Assembly: GCF_014385165.1 (NCBI RefSeq)
Contig: NZ_JACRTF010000001.1
Span: 4,340,001 to 4,404,000, forward strand
DNA: 64,000 nucleotides
Source of the DNA: Jilunia laotingensis
GTDB taxonomy: Bacteria > Bacteroidota > Bacteroidia > Bacteroidales > Bacteroidaceae
Direction: 5' to 3'
Positions 1 through 9,229 of the stretch are shown here, in pieces; position 1 is the stretch's first letter; each line of letters starts with the position of its first letter. The notes beneath the pieces are model-generated. The model ran no database searches and was not told the DNA's origin. It saw only the letters and a program-made list of their open reading frames with translations. A program made the translations under genes and the position numbers.

Positions 1-1172
1 CAAAAAATATGTGCATCATCCTGCGTAAAGCTACGAACACGGGTCAGCCCGTGAAGTTCACCGCTTTGCTCATAACGACATACTGTTCCGAACTCAGCAA
101 TACGCAAAGGCAAATCTTTATAAGAACGGGGAAAGTTTTTATAAATCTCACAATGATGAGGGCAGTTCATCGGCTTTAAGAAATATTCCTCTCCCTCTTC
201 CGGAGTATGTATCGGTTGGAAAGCATCCTTTCCATATTTGGCATAATGCCCTGAAGTCACATAAAGCAACTTATTTCCAATGGGTGGAGTTATTACTTCC
301 TGATAATCGTAACGAGTTTGAATACGACGAAGGAATTCTTGCAGACGAAGACGTAGAGCAGTCCCTTTAGGCAACCACATCGGCAAACCTTTTCCTACTG
401 TATCAGAGAACATGAAGAGTTGCATTTCCTTACCGATCTTACGATGGTCACGTTTTTTTGCTTCTTCCATTAAAGTCAGATATTCATCCAACATTTTCTT
501 TTTCGGGAAAGTTATACCATATATACGAGTCAGCATTTTACGATCTTCATGTCCACGCCAATAAGCACCAGCCACAGAAGTCAATTTGATGGCCTTGATC
601 GGAGCTGTTGTCATCAAATGTGGTCCCCGGCAAAGATCGGTAAACGCACCTTGAGTATACGTAGTGATATGACCATCTTCCAGTTCGGAAATCAATTCAC
701 ATTTATAAGTTTCTCCACGATTACCAAACATTTTCAATGCATCCGACTTTGCTATATCCGCACGAACCACGGCTTCCTTCTTTGCGACCAATTCAGCCAT
801 TTTAGCTTCAATAGCAGGCAGATCAGCCTCTTTAATAACAGCCTCTCCCGGGTCAACATCATAATAGAAACCATTTTCAATAGCCGGACCTATACCAAAC
901 TGTATTCCCGGATAGAGTTCTTGCAGCGCTTCTGCCAGCAAGTGCGCACTCGTATGCCAGAAAGCGTGCTTCCCCTCTTCATCTTCCCATTTATAAAGTA
1001 CTACCGAAGCATCTTCTTTAATAGGACGACCTAAATCATAAATCTCACCATTCACTCCACAAGCCAGCACATCTTGCGCCAAACGTGAACTGATACTTTC
1101 TGCAATTTGCAAACCGTTCACCCCTTCGTTATACTCACGAACAGAGCCATCGGGAAATGTTATCTTTATCAT
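1..1172 (-). CDS. thrS: Threonine-tRNA ligase, C-terminus beyond the window
   Basis: Charges tRNA-Thr with threonine in the cytoplasm. The reading frame runs from ATG at 1172 to the window edge, giving about 390 residues of a usual 640. It starts [10 protein letters not shown] (TGS domain), followed by the editing domain with [11 protein letters not shown] near residue 73 and the class II catalytic core with [12 protein letters not shown]; the frame is still open at base 1, so the anticodon-binding domain is missing. The start is the first ATG after a -7 box at 1204-1211. The gene lies 79 bases downstream of the TPR gene on the same strand. Family assignment is firm; only the end is unseen. 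Confidence 0.96.
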   Translation of the reverse strand, partial: MIKITFPDGSVREYNEGVNGLQIAESISSRLAQDVLACGVNGEIYDLGRPIKEDASVVLYKWEDEEGKHAFWHTSAHLLAEALQELYPGIQFGIGPAIENGFYYDVDPGEAVIKEADLPAIEAKMAELVAKKEAVVRADIAKSDALKMFGNRGETYKCELISELEDGHITTYTQGAFTDLCRGPHLMTTAPIKAIKLTSVAGAYWRGHEDRKMLTRIYGITFPKKKMLDEYLTLMEEAKKRDHRKIGKEMQLFMFSDTVGKGLPMWLPKGTALRLRLQEFLRRIQTRYDYQEVITPPIGNKLLYVTSGHYAKYGKDAFQPIHTPEEGEEYFLKPMNCPHHCEIYKNFPRSYKDLPLRIAEFGTVCRYEQSGELHGLTRVRSFTQDDAHIF

Positions 1173-1203
1173 AATGTGATGTTATATTTTTCTTATTAGC
1201 ACG

Positions 1204-1211
1204 CAAAAATA
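1204..1211 (-). promoter_or_regulatory. -7 box of the thrS promoter
   Basis: On the minus strand the sequence reads TATTTTTG, matching the Bacteroides -7 consensus TAnnTTTG, about 32 bases before the thrS ATG. I see no clear TTTG at the expected -33 position, so this is a half match. Confidence 0.45.
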
Positions 1212-1251
1212 AGTAAACTTTTCGAGTTTTCTATTTTTTAATGAAAAAATG

Positions 1252-3276
1252 TTATTCCGGCTGATCCGTAAAACGTTTAATGATATTATAAGCGGATACA
1301 ATACCCAACTCACCCGCCTTACTCAAATCAGTTATCCCTTGCTTGTTATTACCCAAGAATATATGTGTCAGACCTCTATTAAAGTATGCATCTGCAAAAT
1401 CACGATTCAATTCTATGGCCTTGTCGTAATCGACCAATGCCGCACGATAATCTTTGAGCATAGCCTGTACATTGCCACGGTTATAATATGCATATACAAA
1501 ATCCGGTGCCAAAGTTATCACTCGATCCAAATCAGCTTTTACAACGTCATAATCTACAGCTGTGATTTCTTTTTGAGAAGTGTCACCTCCCTGTTTTGCT
1601 GCGGCCACTTCCTCCGCTTTCTGATACTCTAACTGTTTATAGCGCACTAAAGATCTCATAAAATATGCAGGAAAGAATGTATCATCAAGTAAAATAGCCT
1701 TAGTCAGATCTTCTATAGAGCTTGTAAAATCTTGTACCAAATAGAAATCAAGCGCACGTGCAAAACGTTTGGAGGCACTTCTATCATCTTCCACTATTGC
1801 CGAAGTATGAGCATCAATCAATGCAAAATGGAACTTGACCTGTTCTTCTGTCAACGGTGCTTCCATATCAGTGATAAGTAAACGTTTCGGATATACTTTG
1901 GATTGATTTAATTCGTCAATGAATTTGTGAAAATTCACGAAACGTTTTACATCGCTTGCTTTCTCATAGTAAGTGAGAGCAAACATCGGTTCCAACTGAA
2001 TATTTACATTCCTATCCTGTACCCTACCTCGATAATCACTCTTATACTGACGCTCCTGCTCCGAATCATCCGCAATCACTATCTTACGATAGTTATTCAT
2101 ATTTTTATCCGATTTTTTTCGAGTCTTACTGCCATCCTCCTCTTCACCTTCCTCCACATTCTGAGCGACATCTTTAGTCGTAACACCATTTTGACGATCT
2201 AGTTGTGCTTTCATTAATTTGAAATCATCCATCTCAGCACCTTTTTTATCTCCGATTTTCTTACGGGCTTCAGCACGATGATAATATCCGGCCAAGAAAT
2301 TAGGATATTGGTCGATCACTGTTGTATAGTCCTTTATAGCTCCCCGATAATCTCCGGTTTGGGCACGTAGCAAACCACGATTAAAAGTAGCCATCATATT
2401 ATCCGGTTCTATCTCAAGTACAAAATCAAAATCTTCAATCGCACGGTTATCATCACCAACCTGCGCTCGCAACAAACCACGATTATAATGTCCGATAAAG
2501 TTGTTAGGATCAATATCCAGTGCCAAATCATAATCACTCATAGCACCTCTCAGATTATTCTGGTGGAACCGAGCTAACGCACGATTTATATAATTACCCG
2601 CATTCCGGGCGCTTAAACGTATTGCATGATTAAAATCAGACTCGGCTTCCGCATACTTACTTTGCTGAAGCTGAACAATAGCCCGGGAAGCCCAAGCATC
2701 CGGATCGTATTTATCCATCTCAATAGCAGTATTAAAGTCTTTCAACGCCCTGATAGTATCTTGCTGTTTTAAGGCAACCTCTCCACGCATTAGATAAGCA
2801 CGTGTATATTTGGGTGCCACCTTAAGCATGGTTTCCAAATTTTCTTCCGCTTCCTTATAATCCTTTTTCTGGATATAACATAAAACAAGATTATGCAAAA
2901 GAGTTATATTTTCTGGTGCATAGTGTAATGCCTTTTTATAATCCTCGATGGCACCGTCATATTTATTCTGACGGATACGCGCCAATCCACGAATCTGATA
3001 AGCCCCAACTACAAAAGGATTTCGCTCGATAGCTTTATCACAATCAGCTTCAGCACCCTGAAAATCATCCAAATTTATTTTTGCCAACCCCCGAAAAAAA
3101 TAAGGCTCATATAAATATGGTTTCGCATTAATTACCTGATTGAAGTATTGAATAGAAAGTACATAATCTTCAAAATAAAGTGCATTACGGGCGATCATCA
3201 TCACCCGCTCTGTATTTATCTGAGCATATACCAATGTAGGAAGTAGCAATAGTGCCACTAATATTTTTTTTATCAT
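1252..3276 (-). CDS. TPR-repeat protein, exported
   Basis: About 674 residues made mostly of tetratricopeptide repeats, a protein-protein interaction scaffold. The N-terminus MIKKILVALLLLPTLVYAQ is a signal peptide, so the protein is probably periplasmic. Residues about 20-350 hold a run of roughly ten TPRs with the pattern NRGLLRAQ..D.RGAI.DY; a charged linker (EEGEEEDGSKTRKKSDK) and a non-TPR section follow, then three or four more TPRs to the end. An ATG ten codons upstream (3306) overlaps a -7 box at 3304-3311, so 3276 is the likelier start. It lies between def/ruvX and thrS on the same strand, apparently with its own promoter. No enzymatic motif is visible and the partner is unknown. Confidence 0.85.
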   Translation of the reverse strand: MIKKILVALLLLPTLVYAQINTERVMMIARNALYFEDYVLSIQYFNQVINAKPYLYEPYFFRGLAKINLDDFQGAEADCDKAIERNPFVVGAYQIRGLARIRQNKYDGAIEDYKKALHYAPENITLLHNLVLCYIQKKDYKEAEENLETMLKVAPKYTRAYLMRGEVALKQQDTIRALKDFNTAIEMDKYDPDAWASRAIVQLQQSKYAEAESDFNHAIRLSARNAGNYINRALARFHQNNLRGAMSDYDLALDIDPNNFIGHYNRGLLRAQVGDDNRAIEDFDFVLEIEPDNMMATFNRGLLRAQTGDYRGAIKDYTTVIDQYPNFLAGYYHRAEARKKIGDKKGAEMDDFKLMKAQLDRQNGVTTKDVAQNVEEGEEEDGSKTRKKSDKNMNNYRKIVIADDSEQERQYKSDYRGRVQDRNVNIQLEPMFALTYYEKASDVKRFVNFHKFIDELNQSKVYPKRLLITDMEAPLTEEQVKFHFALIDAHTSAIVEDDRSASKRFARALDFYLVQDFTSSIEDLTKAILLDDTFFPAYFMRSLVRYKQLEYQKAEEVAAAKQGGDTSQKEITAVDYDVVKADLDRVITLAPDFVYAYYNRGNVQAMLKDYRAALVDYDKAIELNRDFADAYFNRGLTHIFLGNNKQGITDLSKAGELGIVSAYNIIKRFTDQPE

Positions 3277-3303
3277 TAGCCTTAAGATACTTATTAAGCG
3301 AAA

Positions 3304-3311
3304 CAAAAGTA
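3304..3311 (-). promoter_or_regulatory. -7 box upstream of the TPR gene
   Basis: The minus strand reads TACTTTTG, a full match to TAnnTTTG, 28 bases before the ATG at 3276. It excludes the longer start at 3306. No convincing -33 TTTG is at the right spacing. Confidence 0.45.
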
Positions 3312-3397
3312 ATGCTTTTAGTCTATTCTACAGGGATATCAATCAACTTTTTATATTTTTTGAGCATTTGATCATGTAGATTAGACTATTAAACAAT

Positions 3398-3446
3398 TTA
3401 CGATTGAGGAATTTCTTTTTTAATTTAATTCATTCCCCAATCGTAA
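3398..3446. terminator. Hairpin between def and the TPR gene
   Basis: A 15 bp stem (3398-3412 pairs with 3432-3446, one mismatch) encloses a T-rich loop. It lies just after the def stop codon and probably ends the ruvX-def transcript. Confidence 0.6.
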
Positions 3447-3474
3447 GACTCAAAATATCAAATTGTAAATTATA

Positions 3475-4029
3475 TCACTTCACTTGTTTCATTTTATAAG
3501 AGCTACGGGCTTTGCCTTTCAACATTGCATTCAGCTTTCCCTTTATCATCTGTTTCCGTAACGGAGAAATATGATCGATAAACATTTTACCATCCAAGTG
3601 ATCAAATTCATGTTGCATGACGCGTGCAAGATATCCTTCCACCACTTCGTCATGTTCAACAAAATTCTCATCCATGTATTTCACTCTTATACGCCCTCCA
3701 CGTTTAACTGTTTCGTGAATGCCAGGCAAACTAAGGCATCCCTCCTCCATCGAAACTTCTTCACCACCAACTTCAATAATGTGCGGATTAATATACGCCC
3801 GATTAAAATCTTTAAATTCCGGAAACTCATCAGATATCGGGTCTAAAGTAATCGTTACAACACGAATTGGAAGTCCGATCTGAGGTGCGGCAAGCCCTAC
3901 GCCATCGGCATGCACCATGGTTTCAAACATGTTAGCAATCAAATCTTTCAATCCAGGATAATCAGATGGTATATCTTCGGCCACTTTCCTAAGAACCGGC
4001 TGGCCATATGTGTAAATTGGTAAAATCAT
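3475..4029 (-). CDS. def: Peptide deformylase
   Basis: Removes the N-formyl group from nascent proteins. The 184 residues carry all three family motifs: [10 protein letters not shown] at 43-52, EGCLS at 96-100 (metal-ligand Cys) and HEFDH at 140-144 (two metal-ligand His and the catalytic Glu). The length is typical. It lies 33 bases downstream of ruvX on the same strand and is probably co-transcribed with it. Confidence 0.97.
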   Translation of the reverse strand: MILPIYTYGQPVLRKVAEDIPSDYPGLKDLIANMFETMVHADGVGLAAPQIGLPIRVVTITLDPISDEFPEFKDFNRAYINPHIIEVGGEEVSMEEGCLSLPGIHETVKRGGRIRVKYMDENFVEHDEVVEGYLARVMQHEFDHLDGKMFIDHISPLRKQMIKGKLNAMLKGKARSSYKMKQVK

Positions 4030-4062
4030 ATTTTGTTATTCCTTATAATTATATTAAACAAT

Positions 4063-4491
4063 TTATCCGTTTATATTAAAACGCTTACTTTCAAGATATG
4101 TTTGCAAGATGATAGTCGCACTGATTTCATCTACTAAAGCTTTATTCTGACGATCTTTCTTTTTTAGTCCGGCTTCAAGCATCGTACGATGCGCCAATAC
4201 GGATGTAAAACGTTCGTCAACAAACTCAACAGACATTTCCGGAAGACGTTTCTTCAAATTCCTGACAAATGGTTCGATATACTTCATACTCTCAGAAACT
4301 TCATTATTCATTTGCTTAGGCAAACCAATTATGATACGTTCTACAGATTCTCTACGTGTATAATCAATGATGAAATCTAACAATTCATGTGTAGACACTG
4401 TTGCCAAACCATTTGCGATAATCTGCATTACATCGCTAACAGCCAGCCCCGTTCGTTTTCTACCGTAATCAATAGCTAATATCCTACTCAT
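4063..4491 (-). CDS. ruvX: YqgF/RuvX family nuclease (Holliday junction resolvase-like)
   Basis: An RNase H-fold nuclease of the YqgF family, linked to pre-16S rRNA processing and Holliday junction resolution. From MSRILAIDYG the protein is 142 residues. The N-terminal DYGRKRTGLAVSD supplies the first catalytic Asp and VEFVDERFTS near residue 93 the second acidic motif; KALVDEISATIIL near the end supplies the last. An ATG at 4503 is possible but overlaps the -7 box at 4501-4508, so 4491 is preferred, which leaves a very short leader. First gene of a ruvX-def unit. Confidence 0.92.
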   Translation of the reverse strand: MSRILAIDYGRKRTGLAVSDVMQIIANGLATVSTHELLDFIIDYTRRESVERIIIGLPKQMNNEVSESMKYIEPFVRNLKKRLPEMSVEFVDERFTSVLAHRTMLEAGLKKKDRQNKALVDEISATIILQTYLESKRFNING

Positions 4492-4500
4492 AATCGGGCA

Positions 4501-4508
4501 CAAAAATA
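4501..4508 (-). promoter_or_regulatory. -7 box of the ruvX-def promoter
   Basis: The minus strand reads TATTTTTG (TAnnTTTG) only nine bases before the ATG at 4491, which would give an almost leaderless transcript. No clear -33 box is seen. Confidence 0.4.
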
Positions 4509-4542
4509 CGATTAATATTTCGAATAAAGCTCATTATAATAT

Positions 4543-4574
4543 AAAAAAGGCGTCTTTATTCAAGACGCCTTTTC
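4543..4574. terminator. Bidirectional terminator after the left OmpA gene
   Basis: A perfect 10 bp stem (4545-4554 with 4564-4573, AAAAGGCGTC) with a nine-base loop and A/T runs on both sides. It ends the left surface operon and insulates it from ruvX-def. Confidence 0.85.
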
Positions 4575-4609
4575 TGCATTCAGAGCAAATACTCTGTAGA
4601 ACCCCTATT

Positions 4610-5821
4610 TTATTCCAGAATCACTACACGGTTCAGGAAGTTCTTGCCGAACATGTTCGCAGTACCACCAAAACCGATGAGTTCGAGCTGATCTTTGTTC
4701 ACACCTTCTTTTACGAGGGCATCGTAAACAGCCTGAGCGCGTTCTTCAGAAAGTTTCTGGTTCCATTTAGCACTACCGGTTGCTTCGTCGCAATATCCGG
4801 CTACCTTGTACTTCTTATCCGGATTAGCTTTCAATATCTTGGCAGCCAGTTGGATGTTAACCATGCCGTAATCATCGATCTTGGCACTTCCGATCTTGAA
4901 GAAGATAGCACGAGGACCGGCAACTTCAATTTCCTTAACAACCTCCTTTGTCACAGGCTTAACATTTGCCAGAGCGTTCTTGGCGTCTGCCAGGTCGGTC
5001 TGGGCCTGAGCCAATTCATCACGGTACTTGTTCAATTCATCGTTGATGGCGTTCTGATCTACCTTTCCGCCCGATACGAACTTCTTGCCACCGAATGTGT
5101 AAGTGACACCGGCTGTCAAGTGGATATAACCGTCAGTCTTTCCGCTGCTGTATGCGCCCAAGATAGATGGAGTCACCTGTCCGCGAGCTTCTAAGTCGAT
5201 GGCAAGATACTCGTTCACATTGAACTTAGCACCTAAGCCGAGACTTGCGCCAACCAAACAACGAAAATCATGGTTTTTAGGATTAGTACCACCAACTCCC
5301 TCAGGCTGCAAAACATCATTAATTACTGTCTTGCCTCCTACTTCCGATTTTACCTCTTTATATACGGCATTCCATCCTCCATAGTTTTTGACAATGTTCA
5401 TTGAGGGTCCCACGAAGAAATTCAATTCGAACACCCTTCCCGGCTTGTATCCGCAGAACAGGTTCGTGAGGTTCATCATTCCGTCGAGGTTCACACCGAC
5501 GTAATTCTCCTCCCTTTTCACCTCAGGGCCGTTGATGGCGGCGAAAGGATAGTCGGTGGTCATCTTCGACTTCCACCCGTACACCTGTCCCCTGAACCCC
5601 CATATTGGGTTGATGAACTTACCAACCGACACGTTGATGAGCGGCGTCAGATTCTTTCCGAACTTGCTGTCCGGGTTCGTCGTTCCCTGCACGCCTGCCC
5701 CCACGCTGATAAAGATGTTGTCCTTCCAGCTCTCACTGTAGAACTTCTCCTTGTCTTGTGCAGAAGCCGAGGCAGCAGTCCCCGCCAGCAATAAAGATAA
5801 TATTACTAATTTGCTTTTCAT
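4610..5821 (-). CDS. OmpA-family outer membrane protein, left copy
   Basis: 403 residues: signal peptide ending ASASAQ at about residue 22; a beta-barrel-like region to about 250 with barrel strands such as YIHLTAGVTYTFGGKKF; a heptad-like linker (LNKYRDELAQAQTDLADAKNAL); and a C-terminal OmpA peptidoglycan-binding domain (about 300-403) with the motif ..NQKLSEERAQAVYDALVKEGV. It should anchor the outer membrane to peptidoglycan. It is the last gene of the left surface operon, 51 bases after the 247-residue YjbH-like gene. It is almost identical to the copy at 16088-17293 except for residues about 151-182, and a Glu replaces Met in the last domain (SEERAQ against SEMRAQ). Confidence 0.9.
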   Translation of the reverse strand: MKSKLVILSLLLAGTAASASAQDKEKFYSESWKDNIFISVGAGVQGTTNPDSKFGKNLTPLINVSVGKFINPIWGFRGQVYGWKSKMTTDYPFAAINGPEVKREENYVGVNLDGMMNLTNLFCGYKPGRVFELNFFVGPSMNIVKNYGGWNAVYKEVKSEVGGKTVINDVLQPEGVGGTNPKNHDFRCLVGASLGLGAKFNVNEYLAIDLEARGQVTPSILGAYSSGKTDGYIHLTAGVTYTFGGKKFVSGGKVDQNAINDELNKYRDELAQAQTDLADAKNALANVKPVTKEVVKEIEVAGPRAIFFKIGSAKIDDYGMVNIQLAAKILKANPDKKYKVAGYCDEATGSAKWNQKLSEERAQAVYDALVKEGVNKDQLELIGFGGTANMFGKNFLNRVVILE

Positions 5822-6580
5822 TGTTTTTCTATTTTAAATATTTCAACTCTTTTATTTCTATATTCGCCTTTCCTACTTCAACCGGAACTGAAAGGTAAGC
5901 CCCCCGGTGAAATATTTCATTCTCTGCAATTCTACCTGTGCATGCAGATGATTGAAAAGCAGATAAGTGGCTCCCAACGCAAAGTCCCTCGAATCGTATT
6001 CGGCTATCAGCCGCAGCTGCGGGTGGAAGGACGGGTTGTAGGTGACCCCGGCGGCGACCCCGTTGAGCTTGTACTCCCTCCTCCTGTTGTACACGTAGGA
6101 GAGGCTCACACCGATCGTTTCCCGGCCGACCCGCACATGTTTCGTGGCAGCGAGGTAGAAGCGGTTGTAATATCCGTTCCCCTGTTCCGAGGCTATCACG
6201 CCACCCGAGGACGTGAACGGGTCGGAAGTGCCCAGCACCACCGCGGGCATGTGTTTCCAGAACTGCCCTTCTTTCAAAGCGCGCAACCGGACTGAAAAAT
6301 ACCGGTCCTGATTCGTAAAACCCGAATAACCGTAGGGCTTGAGCCCCAGCGCCTCCGCCTTGAACAGCGTGCATGTGTATGCCACTTCAAGCCAGGGCAA
6401 TATGGTCACGTTCAGGTAGTAATTATACGTATGGTAATACCATGTAGGAGGAGTTATCTCCTTGTTTAAAAAGTTTGCACCAAGCATCACCGTCTTGTCC
6501 TCACGCATCTCAGCGGAGGGAGCATGAAGCAATCCTGTGGTTCCATAAGTCAATTGAGCCGAAAGCGTGAACGTGAAGCA
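5371..6580. repeat. Large inverted repeat, left arm (1210 bp)
   Basis: The reverse complement matches 15329-16538 over 1210 bases with equal length and no difference at the places I compared. It covers nearly all of the 247-residue YjbH-like gene and the first 150 codons of the OmpA gene. The identity stops abruptly at the variable OmpA segment on one side and inside the signal peptide codons on the other. Confidence 0.9.
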
Positions 6581-6616
6581 CAATAACAGAATACATAATA
6601 TAACTCGTTTTTGCAT
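5873..6616 (-). CDS. YjbH-like outer membrane protein (247 aa), left copy
   Basis: 247 residues with signal peptide MQKRVILCILLLCFTFTLSAQ, then TYGTTGLLHAPSAEMREDKTVMLGANF, which resembles the start of the YjbH family of outer membrane proteins tied to exopolysaccharide export. The rest is rich in alternating aromatic beta strands and ends in a terminal strand (GGLTFQFRLK). Third gene of the left surface operon, 56 bases after the lipoprotein gene. The mature protein is identical to the copy at 15293-16036; only the signal peptide differs. Family assignment is from motif memory, so moderate. Confidence 0.65.
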   Translation of the reverse strand: MQKRVILCILLLCFTFTLSAQLTYGTTGLLHAPSAEMREDKTVMLGANFLNKEITPPTWYYHTYNYYLNVTILPWLEVAYTCTLFKAEALGLKPYGYSGFTNQDRYFSVRLRALKEGQFWKHMPAVVLGTSDPFTSSGGVIASEQGNGYYNRFYLAATKHVRVGRETIGVSLSYVYNRRREYKLNGVAAGVTYNPSFHPQLRLIAEYDSRDFALGATYLLFNHLHAQVELQRMKYFTGGLTFQFRLK

Positions 6617-6672
6617 CTTGTATCTTTTACTTTAAAATCTACACTTTCGGATCAATTGTAATTTGAGTGCTA

Positions 6673-9219
6673 TTATTCACCAACAAAAATACCACCACCA
6701 GAATTCAGATCATCACCATGTCCATGACCATGATTGTGTCCATGACCCAAATATACTGTTTCAGCATCAATGAGATGTCTCAATACAGACTTAACAACAA
6801 CTTCCACTTTCTTTCCATTCAAAGTAAACTCGTATGTATCAATCTTATATTCTGTTTTAACTTTGATTGATTTCACCAAAGTATAAGGAGCAACAGCATA
6901 TTTTAATTCTACATTTTGTGTCTTAAAGTCATCGCCAATTGCCATTCCACTCTTCTGGAATACATTCTTGATAGCAGAATTTACAGCACCTTGGGCATTC
7001 TCGTTAGTATAAACAGCAGAAATAGCTTCAGACAAACCATTATAGATAGAACCTTCCTGAGCATTATTATATGTCACGATCAAGTTATCTGATTTATCTG
7101 TATTATTCTGTTGATTAACATCTTTGTGGAATTCTTCACCAAACATAGTTTCACTCTTTACAGATTCAAGTTTGCCATTGATAGCAGCACGGAACTGAGA
7201 GAAGTGAGAAACTAACATAGTGTACGTAGAATTGTCAGTAGTAACTTCATTATTAAGATTAGAAGTACTTATACCCCAACCATTGTCAGTCTTATACTGG
7301 AGTTCCAATCCGCCCAATTGTCCGCCATAAATGTCAGCAAATGTAATCTTAAGCGGTTTATTATTAAACTTAGCACCATCAGGATTACCAAAGAAGCTAC
7401 GAATAACTATATCTGTTTCATCCTCTTGAGTAAATGAAGGATTCTTTTCTTCTGTAGTGTTTCTTGTCAAGATAATAGGCAGATCTAAAGGAGCGCCTGC
7501 ACTATTAGTTATAATAGTACCAGCCTCAATAGTAACCGTAGTTGCTTGTTCAGGAGAACCGTCACCCTTCATTTCTACTGTAACGTCATTCAAAACTTCG
7601 CCCTTCTCATTTACATCAGGCTCAATAACACCCTGTTCACCATCTTCTTCTTCTGAAACAACAAGAACACCATCTTTAGTTACATAAGGAAGTAATACAT
7701 TAGCGTAAAGAGCATCACCTGTTCCTGTATAAGTAAACATTTGAGAGATTGTTACAGGAGTCAACTCTTTACCATTTGTATCCACTCTCTTCACAGAGGC
7801 TATAACAGTCCAAGTATTAGCATTAACTTCTTTTGCTTTTTCTACAGGAACCACAAATTTAAAGTGATCACTGTTATAAATCGGAGAAGCATCAATAGAA
7901 GTTCCATCCAATTTAATTGACTGAGCCTTAATCATATTGCCATTAGCATCTACAATTTCACCATATAAAGTTATTGTTTCTACAGCAGGTGCAGGCATTT
8001 CAGTCATAAAGACTGTGATCGTTTTTTCTACCTCAGTTTGAGTTTCTTTTTTCACTACTGGTAAAGTGATAGTTGTTTCGCCTGTATAGTAATTGTTGGC
8101 ATAAGCTTTCACTTTATAAGTTCCGGCAGCAACACCAGCGATTTCTTTTACATTCTGTCCATTAAACACAAACTCAACACCTTCAATATCACTAAATGTC
8201 TTGTCATTTTTCGCACCAAAAGACAATTTATAAGTAGCTTCATATACTGGCTTCTCAGCTCCAATTTCAGTAAACACCAATGCAAATGATTGATTTCCAC
8301 ATCCAGGTATTGTGTAGATGCCTGATTCTACTGTATAATCTCCACTGGTAGCAACAATTTTATATTCTCCAGCTTCATCCTTATCATTTAATGTGAAGTT
8401 GAAATGATTAGCATTTTCTACTTTTTTATCAGTAGCAGCACCATCTTTCCACAATACAATTGTACCCTGTACAGCTTTACCATTAATATCTACAAGATTG
8501 CCAGATAATGTTGTGTAAGTAACTGTATCATCAGCAGGATCTTTTGGAGTTACAAGAACTTCAACAATAGTAGATTTCTGCTCACCCTCTTTATCAGAAT
8601 AAATTTCAGGAAGAGTAACAACTGTTACACTAGAATTATATTCTTCAGTATCAGGAGTAGTAACTTTGAAAGCTTCTCCACCTTTAGTTACAAAACCATC
8701 AGCAGGAGTAGTCGTCAAAGTAGTAACTGCAGCGCCAGTCTTACTGTCCTTCACAACAAAGTTTACTTTATATTCAACAGGATAAGTCTTTTGTTCACTC
8801 AGTCTCATTGCAACTGACAAAGGATAAACGACAGCTTGTCCATCTTCTACCTTATTTAAGGTAACTGTTCTTGTAATTTTCTTACCATCATTATAACCAG
8901 TAGCAGCGAAAGTCAAAGTTACAACTTTAGTTTCAGAAGTAAACTTAGCGATCTTTACACTATAGACACCTTCTGTTACAGGAACAGATTGTCCTTCACA
9001 AGTAACCTCAGCATTAGGGATGTTTGCACCAGTAGTAATATCCGTAACAGAACCAGTGATTGTATAAACTGCATCGTCAAGAACAGTTGTACCTCCCCCC
9101 GGGGCGGAAGCGTCCAATCCATCGTCTTTATAACATCCGGTCAACAAGGCTCCGGATACAGCCAAAACGAGCAATGCTATTTTAGCACTAATCCCGCTTA
9201 AGAAACTTTTCTTTTTCAT
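6673..9219 (-). CDS. Surface lipoprotein with His-rich tail, 848 aa, left copy
   Basis: Lipoprotein signal ending ALLTGC with lipidated Cys29, followed by YKDDGLD, an acidic context like the Bacteroides lipoprotein export signal, so surface exposure is likely. Residues about 45-560 look like three or four Ig/carboxypeptidase-regulatory-like beta domains (repeats of YTITGSVTD..G..I..A.V). A C-terminal domain ends in a His/Gly cluster (GHGHNHGHGHGDD) and a short acidic end. I recall this family as DUF3869 in Bacteroides but cannot verify it. It follows the 414-residue YjbH-like gene by ten bases. The right-hand counterpart (13342-15252) shares both ends but has a shorter, divergent middle. Confidence 0.75.
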   Translation of the reverse strand: MKKKSFLSGISAKIALLVLAVSGALLTGCYKDDGLDASAPGGGTTVLDDAVYTITGSVTDITTGANIPNAEVTCEGQSVPVTEGVYSVKIAKFTSETKVVTLTFAATGYNDGKKITRTVTLNKVEDGQAVVYPLSVAMRLSEQKTYPVEYKVNFVVKDSKTGAAVTTLTTTPADGFVTKGGEAFKVTTPDTEEYNSSVTVVTLPEIYSDKEGEQKSTIVEVLVTPKDPADDTVTYTTLSGNLVDINGKAVQGTIVLWKDGAATDKKVENANHFNFTLNDKDEAGEYKIVATSGDYTVESGIYTIPGCGNQSFALVFTEIGAEKPVYEATYKLSFGAKNDKTFSDIEGVEFVFNGQNVKEIAGVAAGTYKVKAYANNYYTGETTITLPVVKKETQTEVEKTITVFMTEMPAPAVETITLYGEIVDANGNMIKAQSIKLDGTSIDASPIYNSDHFKFVVPVEKAKEVNANTWTVIASVKRVDTNGKELTPVTISQMFTYTGTGDALYANVLLPYVTKDGVLVVSEEEDGEQGVIEPDVNEKGEVLNDVTVEMKGDGSPEQATTVTIEAGTIITNSAGAPLDLPIILTRNTTEEKNPSFTQEDETDIVIRSFFGNPDGAKFNNKPLKITFADIYGGQLGGLELQYKTDNGWGISTSNLNNEVTTDNSTYTMLVSHFSQFRAAINGKLESVKSETMFGEEFHKDVNQQNNTDKSDNLIVTYNNAQEGSIYNGLSEAISAVYTNENAQGAVNSAIKNVFQKSGMAIGDDFKTQNVELKYAVAPYTLVKSIKVKTEYKIDTYEFTLNGKKVEVVVKSVLRHLIDAETVYLGHGHNHGHGHGDDLNSGGGIFVGE

Positions 9220-9229
9220 CTCAATAAAA

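Noticed and set aside
5829..6374. 181-codon open frame overlapping the 247-residue YjbH-like gene (and its twin at 15535-16080)
   Set aside because: It exists in both copies only because the DNA is identical there; its composition (Arg, Gly, Ala and His rich without signal or motif) is that of a shadow frame in GC-rich coding DNA.
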